From NCBI GenBank assembly GCA_026770025.1, contig JAMXDE010000005.1:1798001-1862000 (forward strand): a stretch of DNA of 64,000 bases. Reading direction: 5' to 3'. Position numbers and translations under genes: made by a program. Below the pieces are notes generated by a model that worked only from the letters and a program-made list of their open reading frames with translations, searched no databases and was not told where the DNA came from. Origin of the DNA: Craspedostauros australis. Lineage: Eukaryota > Bacillariophyta > Bacillariophyceae > Mastogloiales > Achnanthaceae. Positions 1 to 12,398 of the stretch are shown here, one piece after another (positions within the stretch are counted from its first letter, which is position 1; every line of letters starts with the position of its first letter).

Positions 1-1126
1 ATTCTGGGATGTGTTACTAGCACACAAAGTCACACATTCATCGCTGTGCCGATGTTTGTCACCGCACGCCAGAAACCGTGATTTGTGAACACAAGAATAT
101 ATGGGGGATACGGCGCAATCGTACTATTTCATGTTTGCAGGTAGTTGATCGTGTCTTCACCTTCGCCATGTTGGTCATTTTCGAGCTTTTGGGTTGGATT
201 CAAGTATCGTCTGCTGAAACGAATTGGTAAGAAAAGACTCGCAAACTGTCGGTTTCGGAAAAACCAATTGAAACGGTTCACACAGAGCGAGCGTACCGAA
301 ATCGCCACGTGTGATCAGAGTCAACAATTTGAAAGTGTATGTATAACGTTATTTAACGGTAATAGGCCAATCAAGTATGTTCGGATAGATCAAACTATGA
401 CATTGTTGAAATACCAAACTCTGTCCGCAACCCGTCAAACAATGATGGTTCCCGAACGTGTCTGCGCACATCACGTTGTTTGCGTCAGAAAGACTAATAA
501 ATGTCTTCCAATCATCACGGAACAGCGTTCATATTCGACCAAGTGGACCGTAAATCTACAATTCTCCATAAAAATTAAGAGAAGACATTAAAACAAAATC
601 GGGCTCCACTTGGCATCTCATAGTGTCATCTAGTTTATAAATATGTGGATGATTTGGTTGAAAACCCCGTCTGTCGCCGACACCCCAGGACTGACTACAG
701 GTCCCGTCACTCAACCGGGTCTTACCAATCATATCGAGTCATGATAAATCCAAACACGTGACGCACACGCAACCGAAGAACGTTGCACATGAAGACCTCG
801 TAGAGACCTCGCATCTGAAGAAACAGTGATCTTGGTTGGTTGGTATCTTTTCCTCCTGCGTTTTGGTTGATGTTGCACAAGAAGATACCCGCGAGCGGGC
901 GAGCAACTCACCACGCCTCATGCGAGCTGGCGCAAATCGAACATGTCCTCGCATGGAGGAGGAGGAGGAGGAGGAGGAAGAGATGCGAGGACGCCTACTA
1001 TAGTCGTACGGCAATGTTGCATCAACACGACGAACCACGGGAGAAACAACTCACCAAACAGGTTTGGTGTTTTCTTTCTCACAAAATCAAATCATCGCCA
1101 GCAATAACCAAAGAACGACAATCACC
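1..1126. other. Upstream intergenic region, no supported gene
   Basis: No convincing gene is visible. The first 700 bases look more AT-rich than the rest, and the longest frame there (about 145-591) lacks an ATG start and resembles no protein I know. A GGA trinucleotide run lies near 955-978. The stretch just before the light-harvesting gene is probably its promoter and 5' leader, but no specific element can be defended. Confidence 0.5.
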
Positions 1127-1872
1127 ATGAAGACCTGCATCATCGCCTCCCTCATCGCCTCTGCCGCCGCTTTCGCTCCAGCCAAGCAGGCCGCACGCAC
1201 CACCGCCATCAACTCCTTCGAGGACGAGCTCGGTGCCCAGGCCCCACTCGGATTCTTCGATCCACTTGGCCTTGTCGCCGACGGTGACCAGGAGAAGTTC
1301 GACCGTCTCCGTTACGTCGAGATCAAGCACGGACGCATCTGTATGCTCGCCGTCGTTGGATACCTCGTCCAGGAGGCCGGAATCCGCCTCCCAGGAGATG
1401 TCGACTACTCCGGCCTTGCCTTCGCTGATGTGCCAAACGGTTTCGCCGCCCTCACCACCATCCAGGGTGCCGGAATTGCCCAGGTCGTCGCATTCATCGG
1501 CTTCCTCGAGCTCGCCGTCATGAAGGACATCACCGGAGGAGAATTCGTCGGTGACTTCCGTAACGACGCCTTCGACCTCGGCTGGGACTCCTTCGACGAG
1601 GAGACCAAGCTCCAGAAGCGCGCCATCGAGCTCAACCAGGGCCGTGCCGCCCAGATGGGAATCCTCGTAAGTACAATGTCAAAATGGAGTATTCGCATGC
1701 AACATGCTATGCATTGAAGTTCAAACGAATCATCACACTCACACACTTTCCCTTCTCTCCACTCCTCTGCAATAATCACGAACGCAACACCACCACAACA
1801 AACAATATCAAATTACAACAGGCCCTCATGGTCCACGAGCAGCTCGGAGTCTCCCTCATCCCATCCGTCTAA
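1127..1872 (+). CDS. Fucoxanthin chlorophyll a/c-binding light-harvesting protein (Lhcf type)
   Basis: A plastid antenna protein that binds chlorophyll a/c and fucoxanthin in the thylakoid and passes excitation to the photosystems. Two exons (1127-1666 and 1822-1872) joined over a GTAAGT...ACAG intron give 196 residues, normal for the family. The leader starts MKTCIIASLIASAAAFAPAK: an ER signal peptide followed by the ASAAAFAP plastid motif typical of diatoms. Helix one carries EIKHGRICMLAVVGYL and helix three ELNQGRAAQMGIL, the paired Glu/Arg chlorophyll-ligand signatures; the second exon supplies the end of helix three (ALMVHEQLG). The ATG at 1127 is chosen because the signal peptide begins there, although the frame is open further upstream. 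Codon use is strongly C-biased at third positions, as expected for a highly expressed gene. The family is certain; the subfamily is inferred. Confidence 0.96.
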
Positions 1873-3006
1873 GCGCTTTCGAGAGAACAGCGGTGCGAGA
1901 GCGCCCCCACGAATCTGTTGGAGGTAGTCTTGCACTTCCAACCGACGCGTGCCGAGAGACGGGACTTCAGGAAGCCAACTGGATGAATGGAAGAACGGAG
2001 GATCAAAGCAACGGCGGCGGTTGGACACGGTGATGAAACTGGACAACCTGAATATAATACTGCCTAAAACGTCAAGTTTCACCAAACAAACAAGCATCGT
2101 ATTCAGCCATACTCGTATCAATCCAAACCCCTTGTGTTGTTTTTCGTAGTGTGCTGTAGAATCCTCTTGTGGTGTCTGTTTGTGCCGCATTGCGCTGCCC
2201 TCATGTTGGGCAATCCCTTTGAACTCGACGAGAGTGTGCAAACAGCATGGATTGCGGAGGTCGCAGACAACCACCGTTGTGGGAGAACCATGAACATGGA
2301 CACCCACGAGAGGCGGTGCTTCTCCTCCGCCTTGTTCATGACCTTGTTCACAACCTTGTTTGCAACATCGATGTCATCGTTCTCCGTCATTGAGGCAACT
2401 ACTCTCTCTCTCTCTCTTCCAGACCAAACCAACGACATGGCAAAGTACTCTCCACACCAAAGAAGCGAACATCGGACATTCGTTGATCTGTTCTTCTTTC
2501 TTCTCTGTCTACGGAAGAGACACGAAACCAGTTGGTCACACAATTCTCAAAAAGGAAACAATTCAAGGGCCTACGAAAGTACCCATGTGTACCAAATGAG
2601 AAGCACAAAGACCGAATCATGGACGCAACGAAAATGCCGCATTTTCGATCTGCGCGAACTTTGTCTGTGGCGAAGAGAATGCTTCGCGAAACAGCCACAG
2701 CCAACACGGCGATGAACGGCACGCATCTGCTTTTGCCGGCGTTGGCAACAAAACGGAAGATCGCGTTGGATACGACTACTTGGGTGGCAAGAGACACCTT
2801 CTCCTGACCTCTCTTGTGTGTTGTCCTCATTGCGATTGCTCTTCTGAGACAAAAGCTGGAGTCCATTGCACATCTCTCTCTCTCCCTCTCTCTTCGCAGC
2901 ATCCTTGACAGCATCAACACGACACGGGTACATTCCCCATCATTCATTAAAAAGACGCACAACGACAACGTCCAATACAACCACAAGCTACAAGCAACTG
3001 AACATC
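1873..3006. other. Intergenic region between antenna gene and PDHB, possible 5' UTR introns
   Basis: No gene can be supported, although frames of 120-195 codons exist on both strands. Two stretches look like strong splice acceptors for the plus strand: a CT run ending in TTCCAG near 2418, and another ending in TTCGCAG near 2899. They fit 5' leader exons of the pyruvate dehydrogenase gene that starts at 3007, but no transcript evidence is available. An octamer TACTCGTA sits at 2110-2117. Confidence 0.35.
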
Positions 3007-5007
3007 ATGCTTTCCGGATTTGCACGCACAGCGGCCAGCGCGGGCCGACGCGGTCTTCGAGTGAGTCCAAGACAACAATGGTGTGACGTTGATGGCAGTG
3101 GTGGCAATGGCGACAACGATGGCAACGATGACCCGACAATCAACTGCTCCCGCTGCTTGCACTCTCTACCGGCACTTACGAACAGCCATCATCATCCATT
3201 GATGTGATCCTTTTAAACCGAAGCAATGCTGGCGTTGGGTGTTGATGGTGGGGCTGATCAGTCGGCCACGCGTATGGCGTGCGTTGAGACGCAAGTCTCG
3301 ATTCCGACATCTCTCTCTTGGTGGATTGGCGATTGGTGGCATCGATTACTGGGCGAACCGCAAATGGGAACCTGTGCCATCGTCATGCGCAAAAGCGTTT
3401 TGAAGCATATGATTAACTCATCCTTCTTCTCTCTCTCTCTCTGGTACAATGCGACGAATCTATCAATCCGTTGGTTGGTTGGTTGGTTGGTTGGTTGGTT
3501 GGTTGGTTGTCAACACCACCCACGCTTTCATCATCACTATTGCCATCATGAACATCATCTCCGTCATCATCATCATGACTCCAACACCTTTGTCACGATG
3601 GAACAAACCCAAAATTGAACACAATGAAATCAATTGTAACAACCAACCGAACATTCTCCGATCAATTGATTCACCGCCACCACGTTATTATCATCGACCG
3701 ACACTGGTGTGGGAAACGCGACCCTTTGATTGATGGCTGTATGCGATGCTTTCATCCTTCGGTCCACTGCCTAAAAACACATCAACGATGACAACTCGGT
3801 GTGGCATCATGCCATCATGATCATCGCCACTGCCATTGCCAACACCAAACATCAATACCATTTCAAATCTTGCTCTGCTTGGTTCTGTGAAATACCTTAC
3901 AATGGAACGAAATGACATTGACGCTGGCATTGACATGGGCTCCGATGCTCTGCTACTCGTATATTTGCACACGGGCAGATGCAAGCTGCACGAAACATGG
4001 CCACCATTGACATGACGGTGCGCGAGGCCATCTGCGAAGGAATTGACGAAGAGATGGAGCGCGACGAGGGCGTGTTCATCATGGGTGAAGAGGTGGCGCA
4101 GTACCAGGGTGCCTACAAGGTCACCAAGGGACTGTACCAGAAGTACGGAGACAAGAGAGTCATCGATACTCCAATCACGGAGGCAGGATTCACAGGACTT
4201 GCCGTGGGCGCCTCCTTCCATGATCTCAAGCCCATTGTGGAATTCATGACATGGAACTTCTCCATGCAGGCCATCGACCAGATCATCAACTCTGCAGCTA
4301 AGCAGTTCTACATGTCCGGAGGTACCCTGCCATGCCCCGTCGTCTTCCGTGGACCAAATGGCTACTCCGCGGGAACGGCCGCCCAGCACTCGCAGTGCTT
4401 CGGCGCCTGGTACTCCTCCGTCCCAGGCCTCAAGGTCGTTGCGCCATACTCATCGGAAGACTCCAAGGGGCTCATCAAGGCCGCCATTCGCGATCCGAAC
4501 CCCGTGGTCGTCCTCGAGCACGAGCTGATGTACGGCGTCAGCTTCCCCATGTCCGACGCAGCCCAAAGCAAGGACTTCGTCGTCCCCATCGGCGAGGCCA
4601 AGATCGAGCGCGAGGGAACCGACGTGACCATCATCACCTTCTCCAAGCCGGTCGGCCTTGCCTTGGAGGTTGCCGACATCATGGCAGCACGCGGCGTTTC
4701 ATGCGAAGTCATCAACCTGCTCACTCTGAGACCAATCGACCGCGACACTATCTTGAACTCCGTCAAGAAGACTGGCAGAGTGGTGGCCCTGGAACAGGGA
4801 TGGCCACAGTGCGGCGTCTCCTCCGAAATCGCTGCCATGATCATGGAGACAGATGCCTTCAACTACCTCGACGCCCCAATGGAGCGCGTCACCGGTGCCG
4901 ATGTGCCAATGCCGTACGCCGCTGAACTTGAGGAGGCTGCATTGCCACAGACCAATGACCTCATCGCCGCCATCGAGAGAACAACCTTCCGCAACTTGGC
5001 CGCTTGA
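3007..5007 (+). CDS. PDHB: Pyruvate dehydrogenase E1 component, beta subunit (mitochondrial)
   Basis: The beta subunit of the thiamine-diphosphate E1 enzyme that decarboxylates pyruvate in the mitochondrial pyruvate dehydrogenase complex (EC 1.2.4.1). Exon one (3007-3060) encodes an Arg/Ala-rich presequence, [18 protein letters not shown]; exon two runs 3979-5007. The join (donor GTGAGT, acceptor GGGCAG) keeps phase 0 and gives 360 residues. Exon two carries [21 protein letters not shown], the [14 protein letters not shown] block and [14 protein letters not shown], all typical of mitochondrial rather than plastid E1 beta. The intron is about 918 bases, far longer than most introns in this window, and holds a TTGG repeat. 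Exon two itself opens with ATG at 3979, so a shorter product without the full presequence is possible. Confidence 0.95.
3471..3510. repeat. TTGG tetranucleotide repeat in the PDHB intron
   Basis: About ten uninterrupted copies of TTGG, preceded at about 3425-3442 by a CT dinucleotide run. It lies inside the long first intron of the pyruvate dehydrogenase gene and probably mutates by slippage. Confidence 0.9.
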
Positions 5008-6166
5008 AGTACAGTGAAGCGCGGTGGAGTGGAGCGGAGTGGAGTGCAGCAGGTCGAGTGCTCTGGTCATACTTTAACTCGCAGGGTACCAACATGATTC
5101 AAGTACCGTGCTCCAATACTCTAGAATGTGAATGATCGGCTTGAGGGACTCACTGAGGATGGTGTCCATGAGGAAGAGGAAGCAATTAGGGCGTGGTGCA
5201 CCGCATGTGTTGCTATCGTAGTTCATTCGTTGCTTGCCGCTCTCTTCAGAGATGTTGGACATCTTTCTGGTTTGGCTTGTTCGCGTGCTCTCGAGACGGA
5301 TTAGAACAGCAGGGATTGGACGAATAGGACGCAAGGCCCTTGCAACGTTAACGATGATGAGGTTGTCTGTGTTCAGTTTGGAACGCAGCCACACTGTGTG
5401 TGTGTGTGTGTGTGTGTTGCTATCTGATTCCTCGTCATTGTTGGGCATCAATGGTGTAATCCGGGCTGGAAAATACTCGCACATGTCTGCTCGCGTTGAA
5501 TAGCCAAGATAACTAACTATCTTCGAAGTTGTGCCGATGATTTGTAGAGGTCGCATCAGTCAATAGACGATTAATACGACTAACACGAAAGCGTTGTGAG
5601 TATCATATAGCTACCTTCGTGCATGAATACTTTTAAATGCTGGAACAGTAACGGTCGGGCTGGAAAATCAGCCCACAAAATGAAGCCACAAAACCAAACG
5701 AACACATTTTGCAGGGACTGCTGGTGCCGTTGTCGGAGACAACCAACAACAACTGCCAACCATCACCGTCATCGCAAGAAAAGCAAGAACAAGGTTGTGG
5801 GTGGCAACCACAGAACAACCGACACATTCCTCCACAGTTGTCTCCATCTCAACTCACCGCGACACAGTTGATGCCCACTGCTACAAATAGCACAATTGAC
5901 AAGGCACACACCGTTCAGCAACAAGCATCCGCACAACCGCATCGTCTCAACTCCGAGCAACAACAACAACAACAAACCCATCAATCATCCTATCCATCGA
6001 GAACTCAAAACCAACACCATCACAACATCAACGATATCAAGAAAGAAATCGAAGTGAACGCAAGGGGTTACCAAACGGCATCGACTGAAACAGGAAGAGC
6101 GCACAGAACGGAACTGCAGAGCAACTAGAATTGTCGACCGGCGGCGGCGCAAGCAGACTGGAGATC
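5008..6166. other. Intergenic region between PDHB and the INCENP-like gene
   Basis: Holds the PDHB 3' end and the 5' leader of the next gene. A TG dinucleotide run lies at about 5396-5418. The A/C-rich stretch from about 5690 to 6060, with many CAA and CCA triplets, looks like an untranslated leader; its longest frame (5709-6128) is mostly Gln/His/Thr and resembles no protein family. Confidence 0.4.
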
Positions 6167-9046
6167 ATGATGTCGCTGGTGCGCATCGTCGAAGATGGGG
6201 CTAACGCTGTGGACAGCAAGAAAGCCGCGACGCTTGACACCATGGACAAGTTGGGTCAGGCCAGCATCGGGAGGATGAGGCAGCATATTGAGGTGCGTGC
6301 AATGAAGCAGGATGAGCCATTGGAACATTGATAAAACACAGAGAGAAGCCAAATAAACGGGGATGGCACGCAATTGCGGACATGATGCTGTCCCTGTTTG
6401 TTCAGCACACGCATGGCATCATGGCAGACATTCAGAGAAGAGAGCATGTTCATGTGGAACTGCAACCATTAGATGGTGATCCACCCGATGCCGACTTGCA
6501 TTTTGTTGGTGCTGCTATCGCTGCTCATTGTAACAAGCAACCTCGGACGCCACCAATTGAAATGCTCACACAACCATACACGCCTCTCGCTCACCTTGGC
6601 AACAACTTGTCGACCCCCTCCCCCCCTGCACAATCCAAACGAACAATCATGCTGTACCTTGCAGAATGCCAAGAGAAAGATTCTCCAGTCTGCGCCGCAC
6701 CACCACGATTCCACATCGATGAACAAGAGACTGAAGGAATCGGCGCCAATGAAGATGACCAGCGTGATCGAGAATGTGAACAAGGAGAATGCATCCACCG
6801 CTCTAAATCAGAAGAAGACCATGTCTCACAATGGCATGAACGGAGGGGCAGGACCAGTGAAGCCCAAGATGGCGCCGAAACCGGCACAGACTGTCAACAG
6901 AACAGCACTGGAATTCAAGGTCAATGCCATGAGAGTGGTGGATCTGCGAAAGGAACTCAAGGAGCGTGATTTGCCAAGTGCGGGGCGAAAGAAAGAGCTG
7001 ATCGAACGTCTCCTTGATGCCATGCTCAACACTCCCGAAGACGGCAATGACAGCGGCAACGACGGTGCCGACGACGAGGATGCCGACGACGAACCGGGTA
7101 TTATCGAAATCGATGTCAACGGGAGCACCGTTCACAACAACGCGAACAGTTCGGGCAACGCGCATGGTGCGCCGGAGCCAACGCTATCCAGGACCACTGC
7201 GGCGCCGCATGCGCGCGCGCATCCGCATCAAGAGGAGCATCTCCAACCTGATTGTGTCGACTTGACATCATCATCTGATGAACCTATCGGTGAATCTGAA
7301 GAACGCAACAATGGCAACCATGACAACCCTGCTGCTGACGGGTCCAATGCCAACGACACCAAGCATAGGGCGATGAACATGACGCCCGGCGGGATGAAGC
7401 ACGCACATGGATACCCACCAAGCACGCCATCCAACCCAGCATCTGGATACGAGACTTCGTCGGATGTGGGATCCAATGTCGGGTCGAACGTCAGTTCCAC
7501 CATCTTGCCCAGCATGAGAGTGTCTGGAAACAAGGTGCGAGAGATGGTGTCGAAGCTCACCGGCTCTTCGAGCACCACCTCCCAGGCCAGCAGCGGTGCG
7601 AACATGAACGGCGGTATCAGCGCTGGCGCAGGAAGTTCATCCGCCCTGTCGGAATCTGTGAAAAAGAAGCAAATGGCTCGCACGCAGCGGATGTTGGAGC
7701 TCCGGGGAAATGTGAGTGGAAACACAGCTGTCCCTGAAACGGAATTGCGCCTCGTGTTGTGATGTCTGAGTGGGTGTCTGACCGGCGGGAGGAATGAATC
7801 AAGATTCGATGTCGCCACCCAAACCAACGTGACATGATCCACGTCCGCTGGAATCATGTACTTGCTGCCCGTGTCGACTCAAGATGCACAACCCAGCTCA
7901 CCACTAGCCTCGTCGCACTTGCTTACCCCTGCTTCGCTTCACTATGAATGAAACGCACATCCTCGTTTGTTCGTTTCCTCGTTGTCTCTCTTTCACGGCC
8001 TCCGCAACTCCAGAGCAAACCACTGGCAAGCTCGAAGCCAATCACGGCGCCGAAGGAGTACACATCCACACTCTCATCACTGAAGACTACATCGTCCACC
8101 GTCTCCAACATGAAGAAGAAGAACCTGGCGGCGCAAATGCGAGAGAAGGCGGCTTCCAACAGATGCGTCATCGCAGGAAGCAGCAGCAACAACAACGCCG
8201 GAACCGGCATGAGCGTGAAGAGCGTGCTTGGATCGGCATCCAAGATCTCCTCCAACATCTTGAAGAACGGGTTCAAGAACAACCAGAATCATCACTCGCA
8301 CGGAGCGAGGGCAGGATCGTCCGCCAGACCAACAGATGGGACAGAATCTCACATGCAGCCAAGCGTGCCGGCTCAATCGCAGCCCAAACCGCAGGCGCAA
8401 CCACTTCCACCGAAGGAGACATACGAGATGTCCGATCGCGAAGACAGTGACACCGACGACGACAGCGACAGCGAGGCCGAGAATGAGAAACGCAAGAAGA
8501 AGGTACGTGTCGTGGTCTCTTTGGTGCCTGTGCTTTTTTGTTGAATGTCGGGCTTGCATGCACTTCCGCATCCTATTGTATCGTGTTGTATCATATCATG
8601 TCGTGTTCTATGTTGTTGGATAACTGGACCGCCAACATCTCGTTGCTTCGCAATGCACAAGACTGTCTTCTCACACAAATATTGTTTTGTACGACGGTAA
8701 TTTGATTGATTGATTGATTGATTGATTGGCGTATCACGTCTGCATGGCACTTTGATACCGTACTTGACATTGCGCTGTCAATGCGCAACAGATCCCAACG
8801 TGGGCATCCAGGAGCAACCTGCAAGCTGCTCTCATTCGACAGTTCGGAGATGACATGGTGGATCCGGATAAGATATTCCACCCGGTGCAATCCTGCGACC
8901 TCGAGGCCATCTTCTCGAACGCCAAGAAGAAGTCAAAGTACAGCCGAAGGAACAGTTCCGGCAACTGGGCCAACGACTGTGTCACGCAGCTGGAGTTGGA
9001 CGCCTACCGTCGCACCATGGGGTTCGCAGATGGCCAGCATGCTTGA
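6167..9046 (+). CDS. INCENP-like protein with SAP domain and C-terminal IN-box
   Basis: Four exons (6167-6292, 6665-7711, 8014-8502, 8792-9046), all joined in phase 0 at GT-AG introns, give about 638 residues. The last exon is diagnostic: IPTWASRSNLQAALIRQF, then PDKIFHPVQSCDLEAIF, then RRNSSGNW. These match in order the IN-box by which INCENP binds and activates Aurora kinase, including the Ser-Ser site before Trp that Aurora phosphorylates. Exon one is a short, helix-prone N-terminus where INCENP normally binds its survivin/borealin partners. Around residues 125-165 is a SAP motif (MRVVDLRKELKERDLPSAG and the following GRKKELIERLL), a DNA-binding fold. The middle is low-complexity, acidic and Ser-rich, with a helix-prone basic stretch ending exon two. 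The start could equally be 6170. INCENP identity is inferred from the IN-box; the SAP domain is seen directly. Confidence 0.8.
8702..8729. repeat. GATT tetranucleotide repeat in an INCENP-like gene intron
   Basis: Seven tandem copies of the GATT unit inside the third intron of the INCENP-like gene, about 60 bases before the acceptor at 8791. Confidence 0.9.
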
Positions 9047-9955
9047 ATGCGCAAGATGACACTTGCACGAAGCGATAATGAATGCCGCCATGCGTGATGC
9101 CAACACGAAGAAGCCAAAGCGGAGGCTGTTGGCTTTCAAGACCGATAACAGTCCTCTTTCGTTGCCCGTCTCCAAATGTGCTGCTGAGGGAACGGCACAC
9201 CCCTCCGCCCTCGCCGTCGCCTTTGCCCGCACGATTGTCCAGTACCACCCACTGACGACAAATTGGTCGTGTGTCTCCGCCACGACTTCATGAAGACTGA
9301 GTGAAGGATGATCCGGCAAGATCTAAACTCCCGACCTCGACAGAAATGCGCACGCACCAGAGTAGTTCACATGAATTAAACAACCTAACCAATGCACAAC
9401 CGAAGTAAATGAATGCGTTTCAGATGTCCTCCTATGCATTAGACGAGGAGCACAAGCGAGCGTGGCGTTTCTTTTGTGGAGAATTATTATGCATGATAAT
9501 TGGATGTAGAATACATAATATAATATTCTAGGAGCTAAGAGCATGGTGATGGTTTGCAGTGTGCAACAGGACTTTGTGATTGAAATGAACTCTCTCCACA
9601 CGTGTTCTCGTCGTTGTTTTGGTTGTCTTTTTGATCGCCCCACGAGTTACTTTGTGCGATCTGCTTGAATTTGTGTGGAACAGTTGAAGCTGCTTGAGTC
9701 GTGAACGAGTCGCGGACGTCATTCTTGGCCAACGTTTTGGCGATTGGGTGCGATTTACTCGCTATGCCATCTCGCTTCTCGCTTCTCCTGGCGTTCCTCG
9801 CTGCGACCACAATCGCAATCATCGATTCCATTCCCAAAGCAACGAAGACAGCAGCAGACGCATCAACCCATCTCTTGACCGTCCTCCATCAACTTTCCAT
9901 CAACTCTCAGGCACCTCAAGCAAAGAAGAATCGATATATCCGCAGCAATAGTAAC
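9047..9955. other. Intergenic region with AT-rich island; possible copine leader
   Basis: Contains the 3' end of the INCENP-like gene, an AT-rich partly palindromic island at about 9481-9535, and the leader of the copine gene. From 9701 a frame stays open into the copine. Its in-frame ATG at 9764 is followed by a hydrophobic stretch (FSLLLAFLAATTIAII); copines are cytosolic, so this may be untranslated sequence rather than a real signal peptide. Confidence 0.45.
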
Positions 9956-12398
9956 ATGGTTTCCCACGACATGGCCGAGGACGACCTCATCACGCGGTTG
10001 CGCCTCCGCGTCCATGCATCGAACCTCCCGAGATACGGCTTCATGAAGACGTTGCCGGATACGTACGCGAAGATCACGTCTGTGTCACCAGCTTCGGGTG
10101 CCCCCAGCGGGCCAGAAGACTCCGTGACGGATACTGTGGACGACAGAGGCACAAGGACGATTGAATGGGGCACTACTGAGGTGTGAGTATGTTCATACGC
10201 GTGCAGATCGTGGGGTGTGGCAAAGTGCAGAACAGAGCAGTGCGTTGAACTCCACTATGTTCTCATGTGCGATCTCATGCTCCACTTTCCCAGAGCTTGT
10301 CTTCCATCTATTGACGATTCGTTCACTCATTCAATCAATCTCCTCACTCTCTTTCTTATTCTCTTTTGGCATGCACGGATACGAGTACATATGAATGCTC
10401 TTCTTGCGTCACTTATCGCACCATGCTCAACGCCACACGATGCAACGCGACGCGACGTAATGCAATACAACTATCAAACTACCACACAAACAGAATCCGC
10501 AAATCCAACAACCCACAGTTCACGACGACATTCCCGCTGAGGTACGAGTACGGAGCCGAGTGCTACTTCTACGTGGAGCTGTACAGGAAGAATGGACGGC
10601 GCTCAGATCCAACCCTTCTCGGTTCGGCACTGTGTGAGGTCGGTGACATATTGGGAACGAGGAACCGCACCAAGTTCAAGCGCTTGCGCAAAGGCGGCTG
10701 CGTGTTTTGCAAGCTCGAACCGGTGCATGAAAGCATGGAGCACTCGGTAGTTCGATTCCAATTCTCGGCCACCCAATTGCACGTGCGACGGCAGAGTTTT
10801 GCCATGCCCAACTCGAACAGGTTCCACGGGGAGCCAGACACCATCATCGAAATAGCCAAGCATCATGACAGGGCCAACAAGCAATCCTGGACGACAGTGT
10901 ACCGATCTCAGCCCATCGAGAACTCGGTCAACCCGACGTGGGACGTCGCGGAGATCAACTACGCCGCGCTGTGCGACGGCAATCCCAGCGAGTCGATCCG
11001 GATCATCGTCAAGGCCCACCGGAAATCGGCGGCGAATGTTGAGATCGGTTTCTGTGAGACCAACCTCAACATCCTCTTGCAGACGCAGAACGATCTTGGC
11101 AGCGATGATCCATGCTACGATCTGATGAAGAATGGGTTCATCATCCAGAAGAGCATCGACGATATCAAGGAGGTGGGAAGGCTCTTCATCAACCTCATCC
11201 AGGTGTACGATGGTTCGTGCCATTCATTGGAGCGTTCTGATGACATATCGTCTCTCTCAAGCGACGGTGACTTCACCATCCCCATGGAATCGGAGAGATC
11301 ACACGTTCTCGATGTTTCCGCTATTCCCATGCCCATCGCAGCCCCCGCCACCTTTCAGGAGTACATGGAGGGCGGTTGCGAGCTGAGATTCTGCCTCGCC
11401 ATCGACTTCACGAGCTCCAACGGCGACCCGCGCATCCCAGGCACGCTCCATCACCAGGACCCGAACCAGTTCAATGACTACGAGGAGACGATCTCTTCCA
11501 TCGGCGCATCCATCGAGCACTACAGTGACGAATGCACCGTGCTTGGATTCGGTGCCAAATTCAATGGCGTCACACAGCACGTCTTCCAATGCGGAAGCCA
11601 ATCCAGCGTGCAAAGCGTGGAGGGCTTGATGGATGCTTACAAGAGCATGTTCCAGGCCGATCTCATCATGTCCGGACCGACTGTGTTCGATCCCGTGCTT
11701 CAGTTTGCTGCAGCACGTGCCAAGAAGTTTCAGGTGAGTTCATTTGCCATATCACAGCCACGCATCACAGCCACGTTGAGTGGAGTACTTGCACAGTGGA
11801 GCACTTGCACTGTTGTTTGCACTTGAGGGGGGTGTCAATGCCTGCAGAGCTTTTGGGGAGAGAATGCCGATGCGGATGTGAATGAAATGAAGGATTCATT
11901 CATTCATTGATTCATTCGTTCATGTATTTGTCACTCGCCATCGATGCACACTTGATCTCTCTCGCCGCTCTTCTTCTCACACTTGGACGCAACCTATCTT
12001 TCTCCACATCCTCCACTCAATCGTATCTGTACATTAATTGATGCTTGACTCCAATTCCTAACCAGTCGGAGGTCCACAACAAGAACCGCTACACGGTGTT
12101 ACTGATTATCACGGATGGGATTGCGGACAACCTCGAAGAGACACGACGCAAGCTGGCAGTGTACAGCACCGTCCCATTGTCCGTGATTTTCGTCGGCGTT
12201 GGCAGGTCCGATTTCACCGCTTTGACTTCTTTGTGCTGGCCCACAAGTCCAGGGCAGCGGCAGAACACCACCTTCTGCGAATTCCGCAAGCATCAGCACA
12301 ACCCGATTTCTTTGGGCCGTGCAGCATTGAAGGGGTTGCCGGCACAGCTCGTGGAGTACATGGACAGCAACAGCATCCGGCCGTCGTCGAATCTGTAA
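9956..12398 (+). CDS. Copine-family protein (C2-C2-vWA)
   Basis: Three exons (9956-10180, 10519-11733, 12066-12398), all in phase 0, give about 590 residues, close to the usual copine length. Exon one and the start of exon two form the first C2 domain; the second C2 follows (from EIAKHHDRANKQSWTTVYRS, with the NPTWD motif). The copine/von Willebrand A domain begins at LRFCLAIDFTSSNGDP, includes VLGFGAKFNG and continues in exon three with NRYTVLLIITDG and PLSVIFVGVG, highly characteristic blocks. Copines bind phospholipid membranes in response to calcium. The donor used after exon one is GTGTGA at 10181, because the nearby GTGAGT would break the frame. The start is uncertain: 9956 gives a normal copine N-terminus, while 9764 would add a hydrophobic leader. 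The C-terminus lacks any long extension. Confidence 0.9.

Noticed and set aside
145-591. A 148-codon frame on the plus strand at the left edge
   Set aside because: It starts with TTG rather than ATG, lies in AT-rich sequence and matches no protein pattern I know.
2134-2986. Several overlapping frames of 120-195 codons on both strands upstream of PDHB
   Set aside because: They contradict one another, run through CT repeats and contain no domain; leader introns explain the splice-like signals better.
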